Below, piece after piece: positions 16,088 to 24,319 of a stretch of DNA of 64,000 nucleotides (position 1 is its first letter; every line of letters begins with the position of its first letter). A model generated the notes under the pieces. The model had not been told where the DNA came from. It did not search any database and worked only from the letters and a program-made list of their open reading frames with translations. Made by a program: the position numbers and the translations under genes. Origin of the DNA: Streptomyces hokutonensis (GTDB taxonomy: Bacteria > Actinomycetota > Actinomycetes > Streptomycetales > Streptomycetaceae). The stretch is taken from positions 62,001-126,000 of the forward strand of contig NZ_BARG01000045.1 in assembly GCF_000376565.1 (NCBI RefSeq), read 5' to 3'.

Positions 16088-16951
16088 TCACGTCGTGCGG
16101 TGGGCGTCCAGGAAGGCTTCCAGACCGGCGAGGTCGTCGGTGTTGAGGAAGTCCACACCGGCGGCGAACAATTCCTCCCACAGCGCTTCACGGGCGGGGC
16201 CCGCCAGGTCCGGGGTGTTCCAGAACCGCACGGTCTGCCCGGCCTTGTGCGCCTGCGCCACGATGGCGCGCAGCTTCTGCCGCTCGGCGTCGGGGAAGGC
16301 GCCGTCGCCGAGCCAGGTGAAGTTGTTCTGCCAGTTGTCGCTGATGAGCGAGACGAAGGAGGCGGGCGCCGAGGTGCCGAGGTCGGTGAGCCGACCGTCG
16401 TAGAAGGCGCGGCGCACGGTCTGCGCCTCCATCGGGATACGGGCCGCGCGGTCGCCGGAGATGACGTTGGTGACCGCGCCCTGGTGGACGCGTCCGTGGG
16501 CGTAGGTGGTGAACAGGTGCTTGTAGCGCAGGAGATGACGGTCGAGTTCGCGGTACGTCGAGGAGCCCTCGGTCTTGATGTCGATCAGGAGCTGGAGCGG
16601 CTTGTGCCAACCCCGGTACACGGAACCGTGGTTGGCCTTCACGAGGGCGGAGAGCGGGTCCAGGTAGAGGGATTCGAGGGTGCGGCTCGGGTCGAGTTCG
16701 GACGCGTCGTGTCCGATGAGGAGTTGGTCGCCGACGAGGAAGATGTCGGCCTCGACGCTGCCGAACCGGTGGTCGAGGGCGTCGAAGAGGGGCCGGGGGT
16801 GCTCGTAGTCGTTGTGGGCGTGGGCGCGCCACAACGGGCGTCGGCGGTGCCCCTGTTCGGCGGCGAACGCGCTGCCGGCGGGCGGGGCGAGCACGACCGC
16901 GAGGGTGGCGCCGAACGCGGTGAGGGCTCTGCGACGGGTGATGAGGGCCAT
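16088..16951 (-). CDS. Tat-exported phosphodiesterase-like protein (PI-PLC/GDPD TIM-barrel superfamily)
   Basis: The N-terminus MALITRRRALTAFGATLA is a twin-arginine signal with cleavage near AFAAEQ. The mature part has the TIM-barrel phosphodiesterase pattern: HAHNDYEHPRPLFDAL, FGSVEADIFL, LLIGHD and LLIDIKTEG, matching the catalytic His and metal-binding Glu/Asp positions of glycerophosphodiester phosphodiesterases and PI-PLC. Close relatives are sometimes annotated as alkaline phosphatase. 287 residues; the ATG at 16951 has a GGGAGG ribosome site, unlike the upstream in-frame start. Probably hydrolyses extracellular phosphodiesters or phosphomonoesters. Confidence 0.8.
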   Translation of the reverse strand: MALITRRRALTAFGATLAVVLAPPAGSAFAAEQGHRRRPLWRAHAHNDYEHPRPLFDALDHRFGSVEADIFLVGDQLLIGHDASELDPSRTLESLYLDPLSALVKANHGSVYRGWHKPLQLLIDIKTEGSSTYRELDRHLLRYKHLFTTYAHGRVHQGAVTNVISGDRAARIPMEAQTVRRAFYDGRLTDLGTSAPASFVSLISDNWQNNFTWLGDGAFPDAERQKLRAIVAQAHKAGQTVRFWNTPDLAGPAREALWEELFAAGVDFLNTDDLAGLEAFLDAHRTT

Positions 16952-17083
16952 GGTGTTCCTCCCTGTGGGGCGGGTTCGAACCACAGGGAGTATGGGGCTG
17001 TACGGCCCCCAATGAACCTGTACATGCCAGGAGTTGGCCGGACCGTCCTTGCTTGTTCACTCCTTCGCCGGGGGCGCACGGAA

Positions 17084-17109
17084 AAGCCCGCCCCAGGTGG
17101 GACGGGCTT
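17084..17109 (-). terminator. Intrinsic terminator of the acyl-CoA dehydrogenase operon
   Basis: AAGCCCGTCCCA-CCT-GGGGCGGGCTT read on the minus strand forms an 11-bp GC-rich stem with one mismatch and is followed by TTTT. It lies 20 bp after the stop codon at 17131. Confidence 0.75.
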
Positions 17110-17130
17110 CACCGGATGGTCGGCCGGTGG

Positions 17131-18204
17131 TCAGGGGGCGCGCAGATCGACCAGTTCCGCCAGTGCCTCGCGATGGGCGCCCGCCGTGCCGTAGGCGATC
17201 GAGTCGGCCTTGGCCCGCTTCAGGTAGAGGTGGGCCGGGTGCTCCCACGTCATGCCGATGCCGCCGTGCAACTGGACGGCCTCCTCGGCCGCGTGGACGG
17301 CGACGGACGCCGCGTAGGCCTGCGCGACGGCTACCGCGACGTCGGTGTCCTCGCCGGTCGTGAGGGCGTCGGCCGCGTTCCGTGCGGCGGCCCGCAGGCT
17401 GACGACCTCCAGCCACAGCTGCGCGAGCCGGTGCTTGAGCGCCTGGAACCCGCCGACCGGCCGGTTGAACTGCTTGCGCTCCTTGAGATACCGGACCGTC
17501 TCCGTCAACGTCCAGTCCGCGACGCCCAGTTGCTCGGACGCGAGCAGCCCGGCCCCGGCCCGCAGCGCACGCCGTACGGCAGGTGCCGCGTCGCCGATCC
17601 GGCGCCCCGCGGCCCCGTCGAACACCACACGCGCCAATGGCCGGGTCAGGTCCAGGGACACCTGCGGTACGACGGTCACGGCGCCCGCGTCCACGGCGTA
17701 CAGCCCGCCGTCCTCGCCCGGCACGAGCAGGACATCGGCGGCGACCGCGTCCGCGATCCCGGTCAACTCCCCGTGCAGGGAGCCGTTTTCGAGCCGTACG
17801 GCTTTGTGGACGGCGCCCGGTGCGACGCTCAGGGAGACGGCGAGGACGCCGATCCTGCGCCCGGACGCCAGCTCGGCGAGGAGGTCCTCGGCCCCGCACT
17901 CAAGGAGCGCCTCGGTGGCGACGACCGCGCTCGTGAGGTACGGGACGGGGGCGACCGCGCGGCCCAACTCCTCCAGTACGACGGCGACTTCGCGGTGAGT
18001 GGCGCCCTGGCCGCCCTGCGCCTCGGGCACCAGGAGGCCGGCGAGGCCCATGCCCTCGGCGAGGGACTTCCACAGGGACAGGTCGTGCGGGGCGTCCGAC
18101 TCGGTGCGCGCGATGACGCCCGCCGCGTCGCAGTGGTCGGTGAGCAGGTCCCGGACGACGGCGCGCAGCGCCTCTTCCTCCTCCGAGTAGAGCAGGTCTG
18201 TCAT
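17131..18204 (-). CDS. Acyl-CoA dehydrogenase family protein (short partner subunit)
   Basis: A 357-residue acyl-CoA dehydrogenase-fold protein: helical N-terminal domain (YSEEEEALRAVVRDLL, GLLVPEAQGGQGATH), a beta domain about 120-200, and a C-terminal helical domain with RYLKERKQFNRPVGGFQALK and LHGGIGMTWEHPAHLYLKRA. The usual catalytic Glu position is not clear. Its ATG overlaps the stop of the preceding dehydrogenase gene, so the two probably form a hetero-oligomer, as known for paired dehydrogenases of steroid and fatty-acid side-chain degradation in actinobacteria. Substrate unknown. Confidence 0.88.
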   Translation of the reverse strand: MTDLLYSEEEEALRAVVRDLLTDHCDAAGVIARTESDAPHDLSLWKSLAEGMGLAGLLVPEAQGGQGATHREVAVVLEELGRAVAPVPYLTSAVVATEALLECGAEDLLAELASGRRIGVLAVSLSVAPGAVHKAVRLENGSLHGELTGIADAVAADVLLVPGEDGGLYAVDAGAVTVVPQVSLDLTRPLARVVFDGAAGRRIGDAAPAVRRALRAGAGLLASEQLGVADWTLTETVRYLKERKQFNRPVGGFQALKHRLAQLWLEVVSLRAAARNAADALTTGEDTDVAVAVAQAYAASVAVHAAEEAVQLHGGIGMTWEHPAHLYLKRAKADSIAYGTAGAHREALAELVDLRAP

Positions 18205-19385
18205 CGGGCCAGGTCCTTCCAGGCGACGTCCTTGTCGGTGCGCGGCTCGGCCGGGAGGCCCAGGACGCGTTCGGCGACGATGTTCAGCAGGACCTCGCTG
18301 GTCCCGCCCTCGATGCTGTTGCCCTTGGAACGGAGGTAGCGGTAGCCGGCGTCGCGGCCGGTGAAGTCCACGAGTTCCGGGCGGCGCATGGTCCAGTCGT
18401 CGTACAACAGGCCTTCCTCGCCCCGGAGTTCGACCTCCAGACCGCTGATCTCCTGGTTGAGGCGGGCGAAGGAGAGCTTCATGCCGGCGCCCTCGTGACC
18501 GGGCTGGCCCGCCACGAGCTGCTGGCGCAGCCGCTCGCCGGAGAGCCGTGCGACCTCCGCCTCCACCCAGAGCTTGAGGAGGCGCTGGTGGAGGTCGTGG
18601 GTGCGCAACTCCGGGCGCTCGCGCCAGGTTTGGCTGATCGGGCCGATCATGCCGCCCTCGCGGGGGATGCGCATGCCGCCGATGGAGACGCGCTCGTTCA
18701 TCAGCGTGGTCTGCGCGACCCGCCAGCCGTCGCCGACCTCGCCGAGGCGGTGGGCGTCGGGGATGCGGACGTCGGTGAGGAAGACCTCGTTGAACTCGGC
18801 CTCGCCGGTGATCTGGCGCAGCGGCCGGACCTCGACACCGGGGTCGGTCATGTCGCAGACGAAGTAGGTGATGCCCGCGTGCTTGGGCACGTCCGGGTCG
18901 GTGCGTGCGATGAGGATGGCCCAGCGGGCGAGATGGGCGCTGGAGGTCCACACCTTCTGCCCGTTGACGATCCAGCCGTCGCCCTCACGGACGGCACGCG
19001 TGCCGAGCGCGGCCAGGTCGGACCCGGCGCCGGGCTCACTGAAGAGCTGGCACCAGACCTCCTCGCCGACCCAGAGCGGCCGTAGGAACTGCTGCTTCTG
19101 TTCCTCCGTGCCGTACTTGAGGATCGTCGGGGCGGCCATGCCGAGGCCGATGCCGATGCGGCGCGGGTCGTTGTCGGGGGCGCCCGCGGCCGCCAACTCG
19201 GCGTCCACGACGGCCTGGAGGGCGCGCGGGGCGCCGAGGCCACCGAGGCCCTCCGGGTAGTGCACCCACGCGAGTCCGGCGTCGAAGCGGGCCTTGAGGA
19301 AGGCCGTCCTGTCGGTCTCCAGGGGCGGGTGCGCGGTCAGCAACTCGCCTGTGCGGCGGCTGAGTTCGGCTGCGTCGATGGTCAT
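18201..19385 (-). CDS. Acyl-CoA dehydrogenase (catalytic partner)
   Basis: The 394-residue protein contains FAD-binding WCQLFSEPGAGSDLAAL and WIVNGQKVWTSSAHLA, and the C-terminal GNSIEGGTSEVLLNIVAERVLGL segment typical for the family. It sits in the middle of a three-gene operon joined by ATGA overlaps at both ends. Together with the neighbouring short partner it should oxidise an acyl-CoA to the enoyl-CoA and pass electrons to ETF. Confidence 0.92.
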   Translation of the reverse strand: MTIDAAELSRRTGELLTAHPPLETDRTAFLKARFDAGLAWVHYPEGLGGLGAPRALQAVVDAELAAAGAPDNDPRRIGIGLGMAAPTILKYGTEEQKQQFLRPLWVGEEVWCQLFSEPGAGSDLAALGTRAVREGDGWIVNGQKVWTSSAHLARWAILIARTDPDVPKHAGITYFVCDMTDPGVEVRPLRQITGEAEFNEVFLTDVRIPDAHRLGEVGDGWRVAQTTLMNERVSIGGMRIPREGGMIGPISQTWRERPELRTHDLHQRLLKLWVEAEVARLSGERLRQQLVAGQPGHEGAGMKLSFARLNQEISGLEVELRGEEGLLYDDWTMRRPELVDFTGRDAGYRYLRSKGNSIEGGTSEVLLNIVAERVLGLPAEPRTDKDVAWKDLAR

Positions 19386-20359
19386 GCGGCGGCTCCGTTC
19401 CCCAGCGACGGCACGATGACGACCCGGCCGGTCGTCACACCGTCGGCGACCCGCTGCACGGCGGCGGCCGCACCGCCCAGCGGCACGCGCTCGCTCACCA
19501 GGGGCTTGATGACACCCCGGGCGGCCAGGTCGGTCAGCTGCTCGTGGCAGTGGAGGATCAGCTTCGGGTTCTTGGTGGCGTACAGGCCCCAATGCAGGCC
19601 CAGGATCGAGTAGTTCTTCACCAGGGCATGGTTGAGCGACGGGCTCGGGATGGTGCCGCTCGCGAAGCCCACGACCACGATCCGGCCCTCGAAGGCGACG
19701 ACCTTCGTGGACTGGGTGTAGGCGTCGCCGCCGACCGGGTCGTAGATCACATCGGCACCGCGTCCGCCGGTGGCCTCCTTGACGGCCGCGACGACGTCCT
19801 CGGTCCGCCGGTCGATCACGACGTCGCAGCCCAACTCCCGTGCCACGGCGGCCTTGTCGGCACCGCCGACGACACCGATGACGGTGGCACCGGCGGCCTT
19901 GCCGAGCTGTACGGCGGCGCTGCCGACCCCGCCGGCGGCGGCGTGCACGAGCAGGGTCTCGCCGGCCTCCAGATGGGCGCGCCGGTGGAGGCCGAACCAG
20001 CCCGTCTGGTAGCCGATGTGCAGCGCGGCGGTCTCCGCGTCGTCCAGCGACTCGGGCGCGGGCAGCAGTCCGGCGGCGTCCGCGACGGCGTACTCAGCGA
20101 AACCGCCGTACGGCAGCGCGGGGTTGGCGATCACGCGGCGGCCGTCCTCGGTCTCGCCGCAGATCTCCACGCCGGGGGTGAACGGGAGTGGCGGCCTGAC
20201 CTGGTAGTGACCCCGGCACATCAGGACGTCCGGGAAGTTGATGTTCGCGGCGCGTACCTTCAGCAGGACCTGGCCGTCGCCGGGTGTCGGCTGCTGCACC
20301 TCCTCCAGGCGCATCGCCTCACTCGGCTCGCCGTTCTGGTGCACTTGCCATGCCTGCAT
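19382..20359 (-). CDS. NADPH:quinone oxidoreductase-like zinc-free MDR protein
   Basis: The 325-residue protein is a medium-chain dehydrogenase/reductase of quinone-oxidoreductase type: N-terminal GroES-like domain (VLLKVRAANINFPDVLMCRG, PGVEICG), then a Rossmann fold with AAAGGVGSAAVQLGKAAGA and the segment YDPVGGDAYTQS. No zinc-binding Cys cluster is visible. It is the first gene of the operon with two acyl-CoA dehydrogenases and may act as an enoyl-CoA or quinone reductase in the same pathway (inference). The ATG at 20359 directly begins the conserved domain. Confidence 0.88.
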   Translation of the reverse strand: MQAWQVHQNGEPSEAMRLEEVQQPTPGDGQVLLKVRAANINFPDVLMCRGHYQVRPPLPFTPGVEICGETEDGRRVIANPALPYGGFAEYAVADAAGLLPAPESLDDAETAALHIGYQTGWFGLHRRAHLEAGETLLVHAAAGGVGSAAVQLGKAAGATVIGVVGGADKAAVARELGCDVVIDRRTEDVVAAVKEATGGRGADVIYDPVGGDAYTQSTKVVAFEGRIVVVGFASGTIPSPSLNHALVKNYSILGLHWGLYATKNPKLILHCHEQLTDLAARGVIKPLVSERVPLGGAAAAVQRVADGVTTGRVVIVPSLGNGAAA

Positions 20360-20402
20360 GCGGGGCCTCCACGGACTGCTCTGTCTTACCGGGCTCGGTC
20401 GC

Positions 20403-20419
20403 ATACTAAGCGGTCGCTT
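20403..20419 (-). promoter_or_regulatory. Promoter -10 and overlapping operator of the acyl-CoA operon
   Basis: On the minus strand TAGTAT (20408-20403) is a good -10 element 44 bp before the ATG at 20359. Directly upstream and touching it is AAGCG-AC-CGCTT (20419-20408), a palindrome with 5-bp arms resembling TetR sites in front of actinobacterial fatty-acid genes. A repressor here would block the promoter. No regulator gene is adjacent. Confidence 0.5.
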
Positions 20420-20460
20420 GCGGATCTGGAACCGTCGGGTTCGTCACGGGTCGTGGTTCG

Positions 20461-20538
20461 CTGCGGGTCGGTGGGGGCTGGTCGCGCCCACGCGGCGGAG
20501 CCGCATATCGATACAGCCCCGCGCCCCTGAAGGGGCGC
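20461..20538. repeat. Intergenic GC-rich repeat, copy 1 (variant form)
   Basis: The stretch shares CTGCGGGTCGGTGGGGGCTG and CCCGCGCCCCTGAAGGGGCG with the other copies in the window, with an inserted block (CACGCGGCGGAGCCGCATAT) containing its own short palindrome. It lies downstream of the XRE-cupin gene and upstream of the acyl-CoA operon promoter. Such units recur many times in Streptomyces genomes. Confidence 0.7.
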
Positions 20539-20555
20539 TCCAGCGGCCGTCCCTT

Positions 20556-21137
20556 TCACTGGCCCCGCTTCGGTCTGGCCCTTACATGCATCCGCTCCCC
20601 CTGCGGCCCGAACAGGCTCAGGAACTCCGCCGGCCCCTCCCCCGTCGACCCGAACCAGTGCGGCATCCGCGTGTCGAACTCGACGGCCTCCCCGGTCGCC
20701 AGCACGACATCGTGCTCGGCGAGCACGAACCGCAGCCGTCCGGACATCACGTACAGCCACTCGTAGCCCTCGTGGGTCCGCAGGTCGGGTTCCTCCTGCC
20801 GCTGGGGCACCAGCACCTTGAAGGCCTGGAGTCCGCCCGGCTGGCGGGTGAGCGGCCAGTAGGTGCGGCCGTGCCGCTGGATCGGCTCGGACCGCACCCG
20901 GGGGTCGCTCACCGCCGGTGTCCCCACCAGTTCGTCCAACGGCACATGGTGGGCCCGTGCGATCGGCAGCAGCAGTTCCAGGCTGGGCTTGCGCAGGCCG
21001 GACTCCAGCCGGGAGAGGGTGCTCACCGAGATGCCGGTCGTCTCCGAGAGTCCGGCGAGGGTCGCGCCCCGCTCCTTCCGGATCCGCCGCAGGCGCGGGC
21101 CGACGTCGGCCAGGACCTCGTCCGTGTCGTCGCTCAT
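20556..21137 (-). CDS. XRE-family regulator with C-terminal cupin domain
   Basis: The 193-residue protein has an XRE helix-turn-helix (residues 12-66: RLRRIRKERGATLAGLSETT, ISVSTLSRLESGLRKPSLEL) and a cupin barrel (about 115-185: HEGYEWLYVMSGRLRFVLAE, VEFDTRMPHWFG). This class usually represses nearby catabolic or redox genes and senses a small ligand in the cupin. It is divergent from the thioredoxin-reductase-like gene, its likely target. The ATG at 21137 lies only 7 bp after a good -10 element, implying a leaderless transcript. Confidence 0.9.
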   Translation of the reverse strand: MSDDTDEVLADVGPRLRRIRKERGATLAGLSETTGISVSTLSRLESGLRKPSLELLLPIARAHHVPLDELVGTPAVSDPRVRSEPIQRHGRTYWPLTRQPGGLQAFKVLVPQRQEEPDLRTHEGYEWLYVMSGRLRFVLAEHDVVLATGEAVEFDTRMPHWFGSTGEGPAEFLSLFGPQGERMHVRARPKRGQ

Positions 21138-21144
21138 GACGGAT

Positions 21145-21173
21145 ATTGCAGTTTCGGCAAACAGGTTTGTCAA
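21145..21173 (-). promoter_or_regulatory. Promoter of the XRE-cupin gene with internal operator
   Basis: TTGACA (21173-21168) and TGCAAT (21150-21145) are spaced by exactly 17 bp on the minus strand. The spacer contains CAAAC-CT-GTTTG (21169-21158), a perfect 5-bp-arm palindrome. Only seven bases separate the -10 from the ATG, so the transcript probably starts at or next to the start codon. Repressor binding would occlude the promoter, suggesting autoregulation. Confidence 0.6.
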
Positions 21174-21216
21174 TACGGCAGTGGTGGAGCGACCTTCGGG
21201 GGTGGAGGTGGTCACC

Positions 21217-22146
21217 ATGACCGAGACACACACCGGGACCTACGAAGTGGTCGTCATCGGCGGCGGCGCGGCCGGACTCTCCGCCGCGCTGGTCCTGGGC
21301 CGGTCCCGGCGCCGCACGCTGGTCGTCGACGCGGGCGAGCCGCGCAACGCGCCCGCCGCGCACATGCAGGGCTATCTGACCCGGGACGGCATGTCGCCCG
21401 CCGAGTTCCTGGCCCTGGGCCGCGAGGAGATCGCGCGCTACGGCGTCGAGCTGGTCCAGGACCGGGTGGTGGACGTGACCAGCGGCTTCGCGGTCACCCT
21501 GGCCGGCGGGGAGACCGTCCGGGCCCGGCGGCTCGTCATCGCCACCGGTCTCAAGGACGAGCTGCCGGCCGTCCCCGGAGTCGCCGAGCGCTTCGGCCGG
21601 GATGTGATCCACTGCCCGTACTGCCACGGCTGGGAGGTCCGCGACCAGGCCTTCGGCGTGCTCGCGACGACGCCGTTGAGCGTGCACCAGGCGCTGATGG
21701 TCTCGCAGTGGTCCAAGGACGTGACCCTGTTCCTGCACACGGTCGCCGAGTCCGGGCTGACGGACGACGACCTGCGCAGACTGGCCGCGGCCGGGGTCGC
21801 CGTGGTCCCCGGCGAGGTCGCGGAGCTCGTCGTCGAGGACGACAGACTCACCGGTGTCCGCCTGGCGGACGGCACCACGCACCCCCGCGACGCCGTGTTC
21901 GTCGCGCCCCGTCCGATCCCGGGGACCGGCCTCCTGGAGAAGCTGGGCGCCGAAATGCAGGAGACCCCGTTCGGCGCGTACCCGGTGGTCGACGAGACGG
22001 GCCTGACCACCGTGCCGGGCGTCTGGACGGCGGGCAACGCGATGGGCTTCGCGGAGCAGGTCGTGAACGCGGCGGCAAGCGGCTACCGGGCCGGGGCCAC
22101 GATCAACGGGGAACTACTCATGACCGACCTCGACACCGCCCCCTAG
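21217..22146 (+). CDS. FAD/NAD(P)-dependent oxidoreductase, thioredoxin reductase-like
   Basis: The 309-residue flavoprotein has the TrxR plan: FAD motif VVIGGGAAGLSAAL (12-25), VIATGLKDELPAVPG, and a CPYC motif (C133, C136) in IHCPYCHGWEV at the position of the TrxR redox CxxC; TrxR itself has CATC. The second Rossmann (NADPH) motif GxGxxA is not recognisable; instead it reads FGVLATTPLSVHQAL. This type is found in bacteria beside XRE-cupin or MarR regulators and may reduce disulfides or small thiols. The start ATG follows GGTGGAGGTGG. The stop TAG lies inside a repeat unit. Confidence 0.85.
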   Translation: MTETHTGTYEVVVIGGGAAGLSAALVLGRSRRRTLVVDAGEPRNAPAAHMQGYLTRDGMSPAEFLALGREEIARYGVELVQDRVVDVTSGFAVTLAGGETVRARRLVIATGLKDELPAVPGVAERFGRDVIHCPYCHGWEVRDQAFGVLATTPLSVHQALMVSQWSKDVTLFLHTVAESGLTDDDLRRLAAAGVAVVPGEVAELVVEDDRLTGVRLADGTTHPRDAVFVAPRPIPGTGLLEKLGAEMQETPFGAYPVVDETGLTTVPGVWTAGNAMGFAEQVVNAAASGYRAGATINGELLMTDLDTAP

Positions 22147-22190
22147 GGGCGCGGGGAACTGCGCGACCAGCCACAACGCACCCGCAGACG
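22144..22190. repeat. Intergenic GC-rich repeat, copy 2
   Basis: TAGGGGCGCGGGGAACTGCG followed by CGACCAGCCACAACGCACCC is an inverted-orientation copy of the repeat also seen at 25970, 29619 and 31786. It begins at the TAG stop of the flavoprotein gene, so the repeat supplies the stop codon. It fills most of the gap to the DNA ligase gene. Confidence 0.75.
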
Positions 22191-22245
22191 AAAAGCGACC
22201 GTTCGTCGGCGTGAAAAACAGCGGAGCGCGCCGCACGATGGCTGC

Positions 22246-23784
22246 ATGCTGCTGACCCGGCTCGCGCATGTGTCCCAGGAGGTCGCCGCCACCTCGGCGC
22301 GGTCCCGGAAGATCGCCCTGCTCGCGGAGCTCTTCCGGGACGCGGAGGCCGACGACGTCCCGATCGTCATCCCGTACCTGGCGGGCCGCCTGCCACAGGG
22401 CCGACTCGGCGTCGGCTGGAAGGTGCTCAGCCAGCCGGTCGCACCGGCCCCGGAACCCACGCTCACCGTGCGCGAGGTGGACGCCCGCCTCACCGCTCTC
22501 GGCAAGGTGTCGGGCGCCGGCTCGCAGGCCGAACGGGCGCGCCTGGTCGGCGAGTTGATGGGCGCGGCCACCGTCGACGAACAGCGCTTCCTGTTCGGTC
22601 TGATCACCGGCGAGGTCCGGCAGGGCGCGCTGGACGCGGTCGCCGTGGAGGGCCTGGCGGAGGCGACCGGCACCCCTCCGGGGGACGTACGGCGGGCGGT
22701 CATGCTGGCCGGTTCCCTCCAGACGGTGGCCGAGGCCCTGCTCGCCGAGGGCCCCGCCTCCCTCGACCGCTTCCGGCTGACCGTGGGCCGCCCGGTCCTG
22801 CCGATGCTCGCGCACACCGCCTCCTCGGTCGCGGAAGCCGTCGAGAAACTGGGCGAGTGCGCGGTCGAGGAGAAGCTCGACGGCATCCGCGTCCAGGTCC
22901 ACCGCGACGGCGAGACCGTGCGGCTCTACACCCGCACCCTCGACGACATCACCGACCGCCTGCCCGAACTAACTGCCGCAGCAAGGGAGTTGAGAGGCGA
23001 GCGGTTCATCCTGGACGGCGAGGTCATCTCCTTCGACGAGGACGGGCGGCCCCGTTCCTTCCAGGAGACGGCGGGCCGGGTCGGCTCCCGGGTGGACGTG
23101 GCCACGGCCGCCGAGACCGTCCCCGTCTCCCCCGTGTTCTTCGACGCGCTGTCCGTCGACGGCCGCGACCTGCTGGACCTCCCCTTCGCCGAACGGCACG
23201 CGGAACTGGCCCAGTTGGTGCCGGAACCAATGCGCGTCCGCCGCACGCTCGTGTCCGGTCCGGAGGACATCCCCGCGGCGGAGGCCTTCCTCGCCGAGAC
23301 CCTGAAGCGCGGCCACGAAGGAGTCGTCGTCAAAGGCCTCGACGCCCCCTACAGCGCCGGCCGCCGAGGCGCCTCCTGGCTGAAGGTGAAGCCCGTCCAC
23401 ACGCTCGACCTGGTCGTGCTGGCCGCCGAGTGGGGCCACGGCCGCCGCACCGGCAAGCTCTCCAACCTCCACCTCGGCGCCCGCAACCCCGACGGCTCCT
23501 TCGCGATGCTCGGCAAGACCTTCAAGGGCATGACCGACGCCGTGCTGACCTGGCAGACCGAGCGCCTCCAGGAGCTGGCCGTGGAGAGCGACGGCCACGT
23601 GGTGACCGTACGGCCCGAACTCGTCGTAGAGATCGCGTACGACGGTCTGCAGAAGTCCACGCGGTACCCGGCCGGTGTCACGCTTCGGTTCGCGCGGGTC
23701 GTGCGCTATCGGGAGGACAAGCGGGCGGAGGAGGCGGACACCGTGGAGACGCTGCTGGCCGCGCATCCGGAGGTGAAGCCGTGA
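22246..23784 (+). CDS. ligB: ATP-dependent DNA ligase (LigB/Lig1-like)
   Basis: The 512-residue enzyme has an N-terminal helical DNA-binding domain (1-190), an adenylation domain with nucleophile K210 in EEKLDGIRVQVH, the downstream motifs ILDGEVISF, FFDALSVDG, EGVVVKGLDAPY and WLKVKPVHTLDLVVL, and an OB-fold C-terminus. The length and domain order match mycobacterial LigB-type ligases, an accessory nick-sealing enzyme beside the NAD-dependent LigA. The downstream NUDIX gene overlaps by GTGA, hinting at joint expression. Confidence 0.93.
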   Translation: MLLTRLAHVSQEVAATSARSRKIALLAELFRDAEADDVPIVIPYLAGRLPQGRLGVGWKVLSQPVAPAPEPTLTVREVDARLTALGKVSGAGSQAERARLVGELMGAATVDEQRFLFGLITGEVRQGALDAVAVEGLAEATGTPPGDVRRAVMLAGSLQTVAEALLAEGPASLDRFRLTVGRPVLPMLAHTASSVAEAVEKLGECAVEEKLDGIRVQVHRDGETVRLYTRTLDDITDRLPELTAAARELRGERFILDGEVISFDEDGRPRSFQETAGRVGSRVDVATAAETVPVSPVFFDALSVDGRDLLDLPFAERHAELAQLVPEPMRVRRTLVSGPEDIPAAEAFLAETLKRGHEGVVVKGLDAPYSAGRRGASWLKVKPVHTLDLVVLAAEWGHGRRTGKLSNLHLGARNPDGSFAMLGKTFKGMTDAVLTWQTERLQELAVESDGHVVTVRPELVVEIAYDGLQKSTRYPAGVTLRFARVVRYREDKRAEEADTVETLLAAHPEVKP

Positions 23785-24245
23785 GTGGGAAGCGCAGTGC
23801 TGGGTTGCTGCTGTTCCGGCACACCGATCGCGGTCTGGAGGTGTTGCTCGGGCATATGGGTGGGCCGTTCTTCGCGCGACGGGACGCGGGGGCGTGGAGT
23901 GTGCCCAAGGGCGAGTACGAGCCCGACGAGACGGCCTGGGACGCGGCCCGGCGCGAGTTCGAGGAGGAGCTGGGGCTCGCGCCGCCCGAGGGCGAGGCGA
24001 TCGAGCTGGGCGAGGTACGGCAGACCAACGGGAAGGTCGTCACCGCGTGGGCGATCGAGGCAGATCTCGACCCGGCGGCGATGGTGCCCGGCACGTTCCG
24101 GATGGAGTGGCCGCCGAAGTCCGGGCAGGTCCAGGAGTTCCCCGAGCTGGACCGGGTCGAGTGGATGGGCCTCGAACGGGCGCGAGCCGTCGTCGTCAAG
24201 GCGCAGGCCACGTTTCTCGACCGGCTGGCGGAGCACTCGGGCTGA
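23781..24245 (+). CDS. NUDIX hydrolase
   Basis: This 154-residue protein contains an intact NUDIX box, from GEYEPDETAWDAARREF to FEEELGL (about residues 42-64), preceded by WSVPKG. N-terminal SAGLLLFRHTDRGLEVLLGH is typical for the family branch that hydrolyses nucleoside diphosphate derivatives. The GTG start overlaps the DNA ligase stop, so it may clean up nucleotides in connection with DNA repair, which is inference. Confidence 0.92.
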   Translation: MSGKRSAGLLLFRHTDRGLEVLLGHMGGPFFARRDAGAWSVPKGEYEPDETAWDAARREFEEELGLAPPEGEAIELGEVRQTNGKVVTAWAIEADLDPAAMVPGTFRMEWPPKSGQVQEFPELDRVEWMGLERARAVVVKAQATFLDRLAEHSG

Positions 24246-24319
24246 AGGACCGCGTACGCGTTGCGGTCACCCGCAGCACGCGGGAAGGTCAAAGCACAGC
24301 CTGCTCCAGGAGGTCAGCC

